A DNA stretch of 64,000 nt from Enoplosus armatus (lineage: Eukaryota > Chordata > Actinopteri > Centrarchiformes > Enoplosidae), in the NCBI RefSeq assembly GCF_043641665.1, contig NC_092190.1, positions 6,393,048 through 6,457,047 of the forward strand. Direction: 5' to 3'. The notes under the pieces were generated by a model, which saw only the letters and a list, made by a program, of their open reading frames with translations, had not been told where the DNA came from and made no database searches. The first letter of the stretch is position 1; each line of letters opens with the position of its first letter. A program made the translations under genes and the position numbers. Below are positions 34,501-46,083 of this stretch, piece by piece.

Positions 34501-37500
34501 TCAACAACAACTGCCTCCACAACCCGACGTGCCTCCACCACAGTCAGCACTGGCTGGACGGCCACGAGCGCCGGCTCAACAACCACCAATGACGCCTCCC
34601 TCACCACCACCATGAGTGCCAGTGCCTCCACCACCATGACTATTGCCAGCTCTACGACCACCAGCGACGCCTCCTCCACGACCAGCAGCGCCTCTGCTGC
34701 TCCTGCCACGACTATGTCCTCAACAACAACTGCCTCCATAACCCCACGTGCCTCCACCACAGCCAGCACTGGCTTGACGGCCACCAATGCCGTCTCCCCC
34801 ACCACCACGATGAGTGCCAGTGTCTCCACCACCATGACTATTGCCAGCTCGACGACCACTAGCGGCGCCTCCTCCACAACCAGCGGTGCCTCTGCTGCTC
34901 CTTCCACGACTATGTACTCAACAAAAACTGCCTCCACAAGCCCACGTGCCTCCACCACAGCCAGTACTGGCTTGACGGCCACGAGCGCCGGCTCGACGAC
35001 CACCACAGGCACCTCCTCCACGACCAATAGCGCCTCCACGACTAGCTCTAGCTCGACAACCACCAGCGGCGCTTTCTCCACGACCAGCAGTACCTCTGCT
35101 GCTCCTGCCACGACTATTTCGTCAACAACAACTGCCTCCACAACCCGACGTGCCTCCACCACGGCCAGCACTGGCTCAACGGCCGACAGCGCCGGCTCGA
35201 CAACCACCAATGCCGTCTCCCCCACCACCACGATGAGTGCCAGTGCCTCCACCACCATGAGTGCCAGTGCCTCCACCACCATAACTATTGCCAGCTCTAC
35301 GACCACTAGCGGCGCCTCCTCCACGACCAGCGGTGCCTCTGCTGCTCCTACCACGACTATGTCCTCAACAACAACTGCCTCCACAACCCGACGTGCCTCT
35401 ACCACAGCCAGCACTGGGTCGACAACCACCAATGCCGCATCCCCCACCACCACGATGAGTGCCAGTGTCTCCACCACGACCAATAGCGCGTCCTCCACGA
35501 CTAGCGGCGCCTCTGCTGCTCCTGCCACGACTATGTCCTCAACAACAACTGCCTCCACAACCCGACGTGCCTCCACCACGGCCAGCACTGGCTCAACGGC
35601 CAACAGCGCCGGCTCGACAACCACCAATGCCGCCTCCCCCACCACCACGATGAGTGCCAGTGCCTCCACCACCATGACTATTGCCAGCTCGACGACCACT
35701 AGCGGCGCCTCCTCCACGACCAGCGGTGCCTCTGCTGTTCCTTCCACGACTATGTACTCAACAAAAACTGCCTCCACAAGCCGACGTGCCTCCACCACAG
35801 CCACCACTGGCTCGACGGCCACGAGCGCCGGCTCGACGACCACCACAGGCACCTCCTCCACGACCAATAGCGCCTCCACCACCACGACTAGTGTTAGCTC
35901 GACAACCACCAGCGGCGCCTCCTCCACGACCACCTCTTCTGCTCCTGCCACGACTGTGTCCTCAACAACAACTGCCTCCACAACCCGACGTGCCTCCACC
36001 ACGGCCAGCACTGGCTCGACGGCCACGAGCGCCGGCTCGACGACCACCATTGCCGCCTCCCCCACCACCACGATGAGTGCCGGTGCCTCCACCACTACGA
36101 CTAGTGCTAGCTCGACAACCACTAGCGGTGCCTTCTCCGCGACCAGCGGTACCTCTGCTGCTCCTACCACGACTATGTCCTCAAAAACAACTGCCTCCAC
36201 AACCCGACGTGCCTCTACCACAGCCAGCACTGGGTCGGCAACCACCAATGCCGCATCCCCCACCACCACGATGAGTGCCAGTGTCTACACCACGACCAAT
36301 AGCGCGTCCTCCACGACTAGCGGCGCCTCTGCTGCTCCTGCCACGACTATGTCCTCAACAACAACTGCCTCCACAACCCGACGCGCCTCCACCACGTCCA
36401 GCACTGGCTCAACGGCCACCAGCGCCGGATCGACAACCACCAATGCCGTCTCCCCCACCATCACGATGAGTGCCAGTGCCTCCACCACCATGACTATTGC
36501 CAGCTCGACGACCACTAGCGGCGCCTCCTCCACGACCAGCGGTGCCTCTGCTGCTACTTCCACGACTATGTACTCAACAAAAACTGCCTCCACAAGCCAA
36601 CGTGCCTCCACCACAGCCAGCACTGGCTCGACGGCCACGAGCGCCAGCTCGACGACCACCACAGGCACCTCCTCCACGACCAATAGCGCCTCCACCACCA
36701 CGACTAGTGTTAGCTCGACAACCACCAGCGGGGCCTCCTCCACGACCAGCGGTGCCTCTTCTGCTCCTGCCATGACTTTGTCCTCAACAACAGCTGACTC
36801 CACAACGCGACGTGCGTCCACCACAGCCAGCACTGGCTCGACGGCCACGAGCGCCGGCTCGACAACCACCAATGCCGCCTCCCCCACCACCACGATGAGT
36901 GCCGGTGCCTCCACCACTACGACTAGCGCTAGCTCGACAACCACTAGCGGCGCCTTCTCCGCGACCAGCGGTACCTCGGCTGCTCCTACCACCACTATGT
37001 CCTCAACAACAACTGTCTCCACAACCCAACGTGCCTCTACCACAGCCAGCACTGGGTCGACAACCACCAATGCCGCATCCCCCACCACCACGATGAGTGC
37101 CAGTGTCTCCACCACGACCAATAGCGCGTCCTCCACGACTAGCGGCGCCTCTGCTGCTCCTGCCATGACTTTGTCCTCAACAACAGCTGACTCCACAACG
37201 CGACGTGCGTCCACCACAGCCAGCACTGGCTCGACGGCCACGAGCGCCGGCTCGACAACCACCAATGCCGCCTCCCCCACCACCACGATGAGTGCCGGTG
37301 CCTCCACCACTACGACTAGCGCTAGCTCGACAACCACTAGCGGCGCCTTCTCCGCGACCAGCGGTACCTCTGCTGCTCCTACCACCACTATGTCCTCAAC
37401 AACAACTGTCTCCACAACCCAACGTGCCTCTACCACAGCCAGCACTGGGTCGACAACCACCAATGCCGCATCCCCCACCACCACGATGAGTGCCAGTGTC

Positions 37501-39633
37501 TCCACCACGACCAATAGCGCGTCCTCCACGACTAGCGGCGCCTCTGCTGCTCCTGCCACGACTATGTCCTCAACAACAACTGCCTCCACAACCCGACGTG
37601 CCTCCACCACGGCCAGCACTGGCTCAACGGCCACCAGCGCCGGCTCGACAACCACCAATGCCGTCTCCCCCACCACCACGATGAGTGCCAGTGCCTCCAC
37701 CACCATGACTATTGCCAGCTCGACGACCACTAGCGGCGCCTCCTCCACGACCAGCGGTGCCTCTGCTGCTCCTTCCACGACTATGTACTCAACAAAAACT
37801 GCCTCGACAAGCCGACGTGCCTCCACCACAGCCACCACTGGCTCGACGGCCACGAGAGCCGGCTCGACGACCACCACAGGCACCTCCTCCACGACCAATA
37901 GCGCCTCCACCACCACGACTAGTGTTAGCTCGACAACCACCAGCGGGGCCTCCTCCACGACCAGCGGTGCCTCTTCTGCTCCTGCCACGACTGTGTCCTC
38001 AACAACAACTGCCTCCACAACCCGACGTGCGTCCACCACTGGCTCGACGGCCACGAGCGCCAGCTCGACGACCACCACAGGCACCTCCTCCACGACCAAT
38101 AGCGCCTCCACCACCACGACTAGTGTTAGTTCGACAACCACCAGCGGCACCTCCTCCACGACCAGCGGTGCCTCTGCTGCTCCTTCCACGACTATGTACT
38201 CAACAAAAACTGCCTCCACAAGCCGACGTGCCTCCACCACAGTCAGCACTGGCTGGACGGCCACGAGCGCCGGCTCAACAACCACCAATGACTCCTCCTT
38301 CACGACCACGATGAGTGCCAGTGCCTCCACCACCATGAGTGCCAGTGCCTCCACCACCATGACTATTGCCAGCTCTACGACCACCAGTGGCGCCTCCTCC
38401 ACGACCAGCAGCTCCTCTGCTGCTCCTGCCACGACTATGTCCTCAACAACAACTGCCTCCACAACCCCACGTGCCTCCACCACAGCCAGCACTGGTTCGA
38501 CGGCCACCAATGCCGTCTCCCCCACCACCACGATGAGTGCCAGTGCCTCCACCACCATGACTATTGCCAGCTCGACGACCACTAGCGGCGCCTCCTCAAT
38601 GACCAGCGGTGCCTCTGCTGCTCCTTCCACGACTATGTACTCAACAAAAACTGCCTCCACAAACCGACGTGCCTCCACCACAGCCAGCACTGGCTCGACG
38701 GCCACGAGCGCCGGCTCGACGACCACCACAGGCACCTCCTCCACGACCAATAGCGCCTCCACCACCACGACTAGTGTTAGCTCGTCAACCACCAGCGACG
38801 CCTCCTCCACGACCAACGGTGCCTCTTCTACTCCTGCCATGACTATGTCCTCAACAACAGCTGACTCCACAACGCGACGTGCCTCTACCACAGCCAGCAC
38901 TGGGTCGACAACCACCAATGCCGCATCCCCCACCACCACGATGAGTGCCAGTGTCTCCACCACGACCAATAGCGCGTCCTCCAAGACTAGCGGCGCCTCT
39001 GCTGCTCCTGCCACGACTGTGTCCTCAACAACAACTGCCTCCACAACGCGACATGCCTCCACCACGGCCAGCACTGGCTCAACGGCCACGAGCGCCGGCT
39101 CGACAACCACCAATGCCGTCTCCCCCACCACCACGATGAGTGTCAGTGCCTCTACCACCATGACTATTGCCAGCTCTACGACCACCAGCGGCGCCTCCTC
39201 CACGACCAGCGGCGCCTCCACCACCACGACTAGTGTTAGCTCGACAACCACCAGCGGCGCCTCCTCCACGACCAGCGGTGCCTCTTCTGCTCCTGCCATG
39301 ACTATGTCCTCAACAACAGCTGACTCGACAACCCGATGGGCGTCCACCACAGCCAGCACTGGCTCGACGGCCACGAGCGCCGCCTCAACAACCACCAATG
39401 CCGCCTCCCCCACCACCACAATGAGTGCCATGACTATTGCCAGCTCGACGACCACCAGCGCTGTTTCCTCTACGACCAGCGGAGCCTCTGCTGCTCTTGC
39501 CACGACTATGTCCTCTACAACAATTGCCTCCACAACCACCAGCGGCGCATTCTCCACAACGACTAGCACTAATTCGAAAACCACCAGCGGCGCCTCCTCC
39601 ACGACTAGCAGCCCTTTCTCCACCACGACGTAG
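28597..39633 (+). CDS. Gene B: secreted ZP-N-like mucin, complete, six coding exons
   Basis: Proposed coding exons are 28597-28795, 30433-30534, 30612-30721, 31506-31704, 32150-32235 and 32314-39633. All have GT-AG borders with matching phases, giving 2,671 codons. The start ATG is in a GCCATGG context and opens a hydrophobic signal peptide (about residues 1-21). Exons 2-4 hold four cysteines (80, 112, 132, 166) in a spacing like ZP-N domains (C..C..GC..C), with N-glycosylation sequons at N82 and N159. Exons 4-6 add C182, C248 and C254, perhaps a second related module. After a dibasic RR at 268-269 comes an acidic linker with two LWG motifs (residues 276-291 and 319-333), then a Thr-rich and Ser/Thr/Ala mucin region to the stop. 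ZP-N domains mediate polymerisation or binding in egg-coat proteins. No ZP-C domain or membrane anchor is seen. Assignment is from pattern recognition. Confidence 0.75.
29320..30090 (-). mobile_element. Decayed LINE reverse transcriptase fragment in intron 1 of gene B
   Basis: Minus-strand frames 30065-29724 and 29659-29315 read as the RT and C-terminal part of a non-LTR retrotransposon polyprotein of the Rex1/L2-like kind: an FLTDRRQQVRLGK motif, a CVLSP motif, then KKAQQRMYLLRQL and HNLFHLLPSGRYYRAL. The catalytic FADD-type box is deleted and the frames are offset. The same fragment is in intron 1 of gene C (46806-47577), but it is absent from intron 1 of gene D, where the flanking bases are joined. 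Confidence 0.7.
32314..39633 (+). repeat. Gene B last exon: linker and mucin domain
   Basis: Acidic LWG motifs are at 32443-32490 and 32572-32616. The Thr-rich tract runs from about 32655 to 34350 and the Ser/Thr/Ala repeats from about 34351 to 39630. The Thr-rich part is nearly identical to that of gene A, while the repeat part is a shortened mosaic of the gene A units. This exon is the only source of the large size differences between copies. Confidence 0.8.
36771..37556 (+). repeat. Tandem 393-bp duplication in gene B mucin exon
   Basis: The block starting CATGACTTTGTCC at 36771 recurs at 37164, exactly 393 bp (131 codons) later, and is almost identical. Gene A carries this block singly at each of its loci (for example from 4206 and 7639), so this looks like a recent in-frame duplication. 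Confidence 0.75.
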
Positions 39634-39725
39634 AGGAGGATTAATAGTGTGCCGCTGAAGAATAGAGGATAAGCAATTACTTTTCAATTAATACATCTAT
39701 AACATACAGAAAGTATTGTATACAT

Positions 39726-39740
39726 AATAAAATAAATAAA
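39726..39740 (+). promoter_or_regulatory. Polyadenylation signals of gene B
   Basis: Overlapping AATAAA hexamers lie 93 bp after the stop, identical in placement to those of gene A. Confidence 0.6.
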
Positions 39741-41676
39741 TGTATTAATTGAGTAATAATTTATTTCTACATTTTAAATGCATCTACATTTATTATCACT
39801 GTTTCTTCATGAATTTCATGTTACTGTTTTTGTGGCTATATTTTAATAAGGTTTGTGGTCCTCACTAATGGTCAGCCAGAGTGCTGCTTCAAAATTCTTG
39901 AAATACTGCTTAGAATATTACTGTGAATCTGTCTTTCCTCTAACAAAGATTGGAAAATGCACTTCCATTTACAAGTTTTGCGCTTCATTAACAAATTGTG
40001 TCTTGTGAAAATATGAAATCTAAATGGGTAAAATAATCAAAAAATTGGCCCAGAATCTAAAAGTGAACTAATTAAACCATTGACTGTATTTTCAGTGTTT
40101 CAACAGCGTAATCTTTCGCTTCCATCATTGAATGGTCCTTGCTGAAATGAACTGTGGGATTCGTAGGTAAATTCTCACTGTATGGTTTTACGCTCTGAAA
40201 CAGGTTTTCATATTTTGTACTGATGATTCAACCAGGTGAATTTCATGCCGATCCAAACCATAGAAGTGCTGCAACTGTGAGTCATTGGTCCATGGGCAAA
40301 ATTAAAACTTTTACTTAAGGAAACAGGCCCTTGAAGTAGCTCCTCCCACTTTGTAACTCTATAGAGCGCTGCAGGGATGATATATTTTTGTAGGCCAACC
40401 TGGAGGTTAGCATTGCTCTGGTTCCCTCGAAAAAAAGCCAATGGGATTTTGGGTTATTGCAGAAAATAAGCTCTGTGGCAAACAGAACTTTATGATACTT
40501 ATTATTTATGATATGTTTTGTTCAGCAAGATAATCTTCACAAATGAACACCACTTTTATGATTTTTGAAGTGTAAATGTAAAAAGCTAATGTTGGGCAAT
40601 AAATTAAGTACACCACGGTTGCATTACTTCAACATCACCACCACTAAGCTTAACTTTTAAGAAAATATATAGATATACAGAGAGATATAGAGTATAAATA
40701 CGAGCCTGCAAATGCGGACTAGTGAGTAGATGAGTTTGTGTTTTCGGCATGGAGACCTTTTAATGCCCCCGACAACATCTATAGTCTCATTTAGCAACTT
40801 GTCAGCAAACGCCCCTTTTACACACATAAAACCTCTCTTAATCTCTTAAACTTGTGTTAACCACAGACCCGCTTTCAGGCATCTAACCAGAAAATCCTTC
40901 AAATTCCTCAGCAGTTCTCAGTACACTGGTAACAACCTTTAATAAGCTGATTAAAAATACAAAAACAATTTACAGAACAAGAAATCATAAGATATGAGCC
41001 TATAGAGAAAAAAGGAACAGGAGCAAGAACAAAATACATTTAAAAGAATATTAAAATAAGATATCTTGACAAATCAGTATACAGCTGTTTTTATCAGATT
41101 ACAACTTAAATTTGTTATCCAAAAAAACCCACTAAATAATGATTAAATGAAACGTGTTTTTGTCAGGATAAAAACCATTGTGCAATCGACCATCATGTAT
41201 GTGCTTGATTATGAGGATATCCTGTATTCTGTACTATACTGTACTTGCTCCACTTTAAAACAACTTGCAGTTTACTACTGTGTTCTACGTTTCATTACTG
41301 GAGATAAATATTGTACTCCTCAGTAAAACTTAATTTTGACCATTTGTAGAGATGTGTGATTGTTTCTGAAGCAGTTTGTAGCTCGTATGCACCTGGCTGT
41401 GTTTTCTTGTGTTCTATTTCTCCTGCTTATCATAACTATAATAAAAAAACTACTTGAAACCGCATATTTGGAACAGAGTATTTTAAAGACTTTTTTGTAC
41501 ATTGATTTGAATCTTTTTCTTCTGCCTAGTTTGCTCAGCTAATCAAATCAAATGAAGTGCTTTAAAGTACATAACATACATCATACACACTGTTTCTTGT
41601 CAGCTCTGTTTTCTTGAGTCCTGTCTCCACTACAGAAGAAGCAGCGCCCTCTGCTGATGAAAGCGGACAAGAAAAT
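39741..41676. other. 3' flank of gene B
   Basis: Nearly identical to the flank after gene A (16681-18611), with scattered substitutions and small indels. No gene is recognised. Confidence 0.5.
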
Positions 41677-41784
41677 GCTTACAGCACCTGGTATTCCCAG
41701 GCGGTCTCTCATCCAAGTACTAACCAGGCCCGACCCTGTTTAGCTTCCGAGATCGGTCGTGTTCAGAGTGGTATGGCTGTAAAC
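41677..41784 (-). rRNA. 5S rRNA, 10-nt deleted variant
   Basis: Sequence matches the 108-nt variant at 18612, including the loop C deletion and promoter-box transitions. The TATA-like element and T4 terminator are retained. Probably a pseudogene. Confidence 0.8.
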
Positions 41785-41848
41785 AAAATCTGCAGTTGCA
41801 CACGGGCTATTTATAGATGCTAAAACATCACCAACATTTCTTTTAATA

Positions 41849-42282
41849 CAGTGTAAAAATGCTCTGTTGCAAGTCAAAGCCATGTATTCAAAATCTTAAG
41901 TAAAAGTACATAAGTAAATACACTTAAAGTACTCATTATGCAGAATGACCCATTTCAGAATAACATATATATATATAATATCGCTGGATTATAATTGGTG
42001 ATGTATTAACATGTAAGCATCACTGATGCTGCAGCTGGTAAAGGTGGAGCTAATTCAACTACTTCATATACTGCTGAGTAGCTTAATCCATCATATTACA
42101 TCATCATTTATTAGTTGATTCATATTTTTATTTGTAAACTGAAACTGAACTCTGCAAAGTAACTAGTAACTGATTTTAGCAAATAAATATTGTGGACTAA
42201 AAAATTACACATTTTGAAGTATAAAGTAGAGTAAAATACAGTGGTTACTTTAGCAAATGTACTTGGTTACATTCCACCACTG
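41849..42282. mobile_element. hAT-type MITE remnant
   Basis: Same truncated element as 18785-19217, ending TTCCACCACTG. Confidence 0.5.
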
Positions 42283-42516
42283 TAAAATAGGCTACATATT
42301 GCCTAATGACTAGAGCAGGAAATGTGTAACCATCTTCACACCGCCTATTGAATGTGATCGCTGGAAATGAGAGCAATTAAAATAGAAGTACAATACAGAG
42401 CACAAAGTCCAGACTGCCAAATAAAAGCATGTAGAATGTGTTCACTGGCTCTGTACTGTCCTGTCTCCACTACAGAAGGAGCAGCGCCCTCTGCTGACGA
42501 AAGCGGACAAGAAAAT

Positions 42517-42634
42517 GCTTACGGCACCTGGTATTCCCAGGCGGTCTCCCATCCAAGTACTAACCAGGCCCGACCCTGCTTAGCTTCCGAGATCAGACGA
42601 GATCGGGCGTGTTCAGAGTGGTATGGCCGTAAAC
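42517..42634 (-). rRNA. 5S rRNA, full-length copy
   Basis: Complete 118-nt sequence on the minus strand. It keeps the canonical ATCTCGTCTGATCTCGG stretch that the 108-nt variants lack, and the GCTAAGCAGGGTCGG box A. The 5' end reads GTTTACGGCC instead of GCTTACGGCC. Upstream is TATAAAT and downstream TTTT. It is followed upstream by a MITE remnant, unlike the other full-length copies. Confidence 0.85.
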
Positions 42635-42696
42635 GATTACTGCTGTCGCACACGGGCTATTTATAATTGCTAAAACGTCACCAACGCTTCTTTTAA

Positions 42697-42925
42697 TACA
42701 GTGTAAAAATGCTCTGTTGCAAGTCAAAGCCATGTATTCAAAATCTTAAGTAAAAGTACATAAGTAAATACATTTAAAGTTCCAAAAGTGAAAATACTTA
42801 TTATGCAGAACGGCCCATTTTCAGAATAACATATACAGTATATATATAAAAACATTTTGAAGCATAAAGTAGAGTAAAATACAGTGGCTACTTTAGCAAA
42901 TGTACTTGGTTACAGTCCACCACTG
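42697..42925. mobile_element. Internally deleted hAT-type MITE remnant
   Basis: Same termini as the longer remnants but with about 200 bp of the core missing; ends CAGTCCACCACTG. Confidence 0.45.
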
Positions 42926-43159
42926 TAAAATTGGCTACATATTGCCTAATGACTAGAGCAGGAAATGTGTATCCATCTTCACACCGCCTATTGAATGTGA
43001 TGGCTGGAAATGAGAGCAATTAAAATAGAAGTACAATACAGAGCACAAAGTCCAGACTGCCAAATAAAAGCATGTAGAATGTGTTCACTGGCTCTGTACT
43101 GTCCTGTCTCCACTACAGAAGGAGCAGCGCCCTCTGCTGACGAAAGCGGACAAGAAAAT

Positions 43160-43267
43160 GCTTACGGCACCTGGTATTCCCAGGCGGTCTCCCATCCAAG
43201 TACTAACCAGGCCCGACCCTGTTTAGCTTCCGAGATCGGTCGTGTTCAGAGTGGTATGGCTGTAAAC
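43160..43267 (-). rRNA. 5S rRNA, 10-nt deleted variant
   Basis: Third member of the B-C spacer 5S group, 108 nt, with the same deletion. It lies 1,483 bp from the variant at 41677. With the following full copy it forms a second deleted/full pair, so the pair was duplicated here. Confidence 0.8.
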
Positions 43268-43330
43268 AAAATCTGCAGTTGCACACGGGCTATTTATAGA
43301 TGCTAAAACATCACCAACATTTCTTTTAAT

Positions 43331-43765
43331 ACAGTGTAAAAATGCTCTGTTGCAAGTCAAAGCCATGTATTCAAAATCTTAAGTAAAAGTACATAAGTAA
43401 ATACACTTAAAGTACTCATTATGCAGAATGACCCATTTCAGAATAACATATATATATATAATATCGCTGGATTATAATTGGTGATGTATTAACATGTAAG
43501 CATCACTGATGCTGCAGCTGGTAAAGGTGGAGCTAATTCAACTACTTCATATACTGCTGAGTAGCTTAATCCATCATATTACATCATCATTTATTAGTTG
43601 ATTCATATTTTTATTTGTAAACTGAAACTGAACTCTGCAAAGTAACTAGTAACTGATTTTAGCAAATAAATATTGTGGACTAAAAAATTACACATTTTGA
43701 AGTATAAAGTAGAGTAAAATACAGTGGTTACTTTAGCAAATGTACTTGGTTACATTCCACCACTG
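43331..43765. mobile_element. hAT-type MITE remnant
   Basis: Same truncated element as 18785-19217, within the second 5S pair of this spacer. Confidence 0.5.
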
Positions 43766-44013
43766 TAAAATAGGCTACATATTGCCTAATGACGAGAGCA
43801 GGAAATGTGTATCCATCGGCAACACTGCATCTTCACACCGCCTATTGAATGTGATGGCTGGAAATGAGAGCAATTAAAATAGAAGTACAATACAGAGCAC
43901 AAAGTCCAGACTGCCAAATAAAAGCATGTAGAATGTGTTCACTGGCTCTGTACTGTCCTGTCTCCACTACAGAAGGAGCAGCGCCCTCTGCTGACGAAAG
44001 CGGACAAGAAAAT

Positions 44014-44131
44014 GCTTACAGCACCTGGTATTCCCAGGCGGTCTCCCATCCAAGTACTAACCAGGCCCGACGCTGCTTAGCTTCCGAGATCGGACGAGAT
44101 CGGGCGTGTTCAGAGTGGTATGGCCGTAAGC
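44014..44131 (-). rRNA. 5S rRNA, full-length copy
   Basis: 118-nt minus-strand copy, nearly identical to 19466-19583 and sharing its C-to-G change on the box A side, but with the canonical ATCGGGCG. TATAAAG about 31 bp upstream, TTTT downstream. Confidence 0.85.
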
Positions 44132-45097
44132 AAACGCAGCTGATGCATTCAGGCTCTTTATAGATGCTAAAACATCAACAATTGTTCTCAAAACTGTCGA
44201 TTACAGCTAACAGTAATTATATTTTTCTTACAGTCAAACTAGAATTACCGCCCCGTGGTTGTATGTCTCCAGAAATTGGAAGGAATTGAATAAAATGTAT
44301 AAAGTGTATTTTTTTGGCTATGATTCCAGTGAATATACATTGAACTGATTAATGAAGGATTATCATAGATGTATTGGCTAAACAGGTACACATGTACTTC
44401 ATTACTATGTAAAGAGTGATTCTTATACAAGATGGGGTGCTTTCTTTTTTCCACCTGGCATTTTTAGATGCAAGGTCTCTCCATGATATGTAGATGAAAG
44501 TCACTCTCAGGATCACGATTAAATCAAATAAATTGTTTGCAGCCACATGATTCATTGTGGCGTCCCAGTCAACATGTGTGTGACACCTGGAATCGCCCAA
44601 TTCATTCTTAAATGACCCCCATCTGGATAAGTATTCGACTTCAGTAAACATGAACTTTTATCATACACTGACTGTGTTTGTGTAGTGCTGTTGGGTTCAA
44701 GCTGAGCTGTTACAGTACAATCTTGCCAAAATGAACTATCCCCTTGTGCGTAGTCTCTTCATTCAGGGTCACTTCACTCAGTTAGGAACCTTCATAAGCA
44801 AAAAAAACCCCTGCAACCTTTCTCTTGTGCTTTTGCGTTCAAACTCTGTTTTTTTTAAATTTATGTTTGACATTGTCGGCTACATGGATCCTCACAAATA
44901 AAACAAATAAATAATCGTCTCTCGTCTTCCTGCTGGCCTTTAAAGTATCTCTTCATAATGCACTTTCAATTGTGCAAAAATGTATTCAAAAGTTTCTTTG
45001 AAGCTAATATGAGGTTCAGCAGTCTGAGTTAATCAAATCAAGTGGGTATTTTTCTTTAGTTAGTGTCTTTAGTAGAATTCCCTCTTGAGAAGAAAAA

Positions 45098-45178
45098 GCT
45101 TACAGCACCACCTGGTATTCCCAGGCCATCTCACATTAAATAACCAGATGACAAGCTCAGGGTGGTAAACCCTAAAGC
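45098..45178 (-). pseudogene. Decayed 5S rRNA fragment
   Basis: Same truncated 5S relic as 20531-20611, with one extra substitution (CCATCTC for CCGTCTC). Confidence 0.6.
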
Positions 45179-45237
45179 AGTCATAACAAATGTCCACTGT
45201 CTCTGTATAGATGACGTAACACGATGGATAATGCCAC

Positions 45238-45751
45238 TGATGTGTATTATTTGATACTACTCATAAAAGTAGTCTTTTCATAAAATGATATACAGTACAA
45301 AGTTGCCACGTATGCAAATGTTCCAGGTGAACAACTAAGCAGATGTTGGGGCCCCATACCTATAAGATTCATTATTGTTTGGATGAGGTCTCCTTGGTAT
45401 GTAGGAGTTATGGAGGTCTCTTTTCCTAACCCCTAGGCTGCTGTGCAAATAACCTGTCTATCATCGGGTTTTGGGGTACTGAGGGACCCTAGGGAGACAT
45501 AAGTGTACAGACTCATGTGTTATAGTAGGATCCCATGTATGTCTAAATGTATAAAAGATGAGTTTGAACAGTGTTCGAGGCAGCAGTACTGATTCGGCTA
45601 CGGGTGCTGTACAGGTTAAGATGCGCATGCCTGTTGATCCTGATCTTTGATGCAAATAAAGAACATTATGTGAAAAGTCAGTATCAGCGGAGTTTCCTTC
45701 CATCATCGGATCATCGCCTACATCTGGGGAATGAAGAAGAAATTAACAACA
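45238..45751 (+). mobile_element. Solo LTR at the same site as the A-B provirus
   Basis: A single 514-bp LTR with CCAC at 45234-45237 and 45752-45755. It matches the 5' LTR at three of the first four diagnostic sites and the 3' LTR at all of the last five, as expected after LTR-LTR recombination. It has a TATAAAA box and one private change (AAGAACATT). Confidence 0.85.
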
Positions 45752-46083
45752 CCACCAACCGTTCTGTGTGGGTGAGGTCTCTTTTTTTCTCTCTCTCTAT
45801 ATATCTATGTTCTATATTTTTATCACATCAGTGAGTCACATCCTACAGTTGCACTGACATACAGTACTCCTTTATTATGATCCACATGGACACTGCAGGT
45901 TTTCAGTCAATCCCACAACAGCACACCTTCCCACAGCCTGTGGACGTCCACGTGAAAACGCACCTGCTCAGTTTTTGCATCTAATTATCCAGATTTAATG
46001 GCGCAGCTGTGTGTCGCTCCGGTTTCTCAGTCGTCATCTTTGGTCTCGTCTGGCGGCAGAGAGAAGCCGAGAGGACCGGAGCC
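45752..46083 (+). promoter_or_regulatory. Putative promoter and 5' UTR of gene C
   Basis: Nearly identical to the block before gene B, including CACGTG and CACCTG E-boxes about 120-135 bp before the ATG and the overlapping upstream ORF. Confidence 0.45.
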
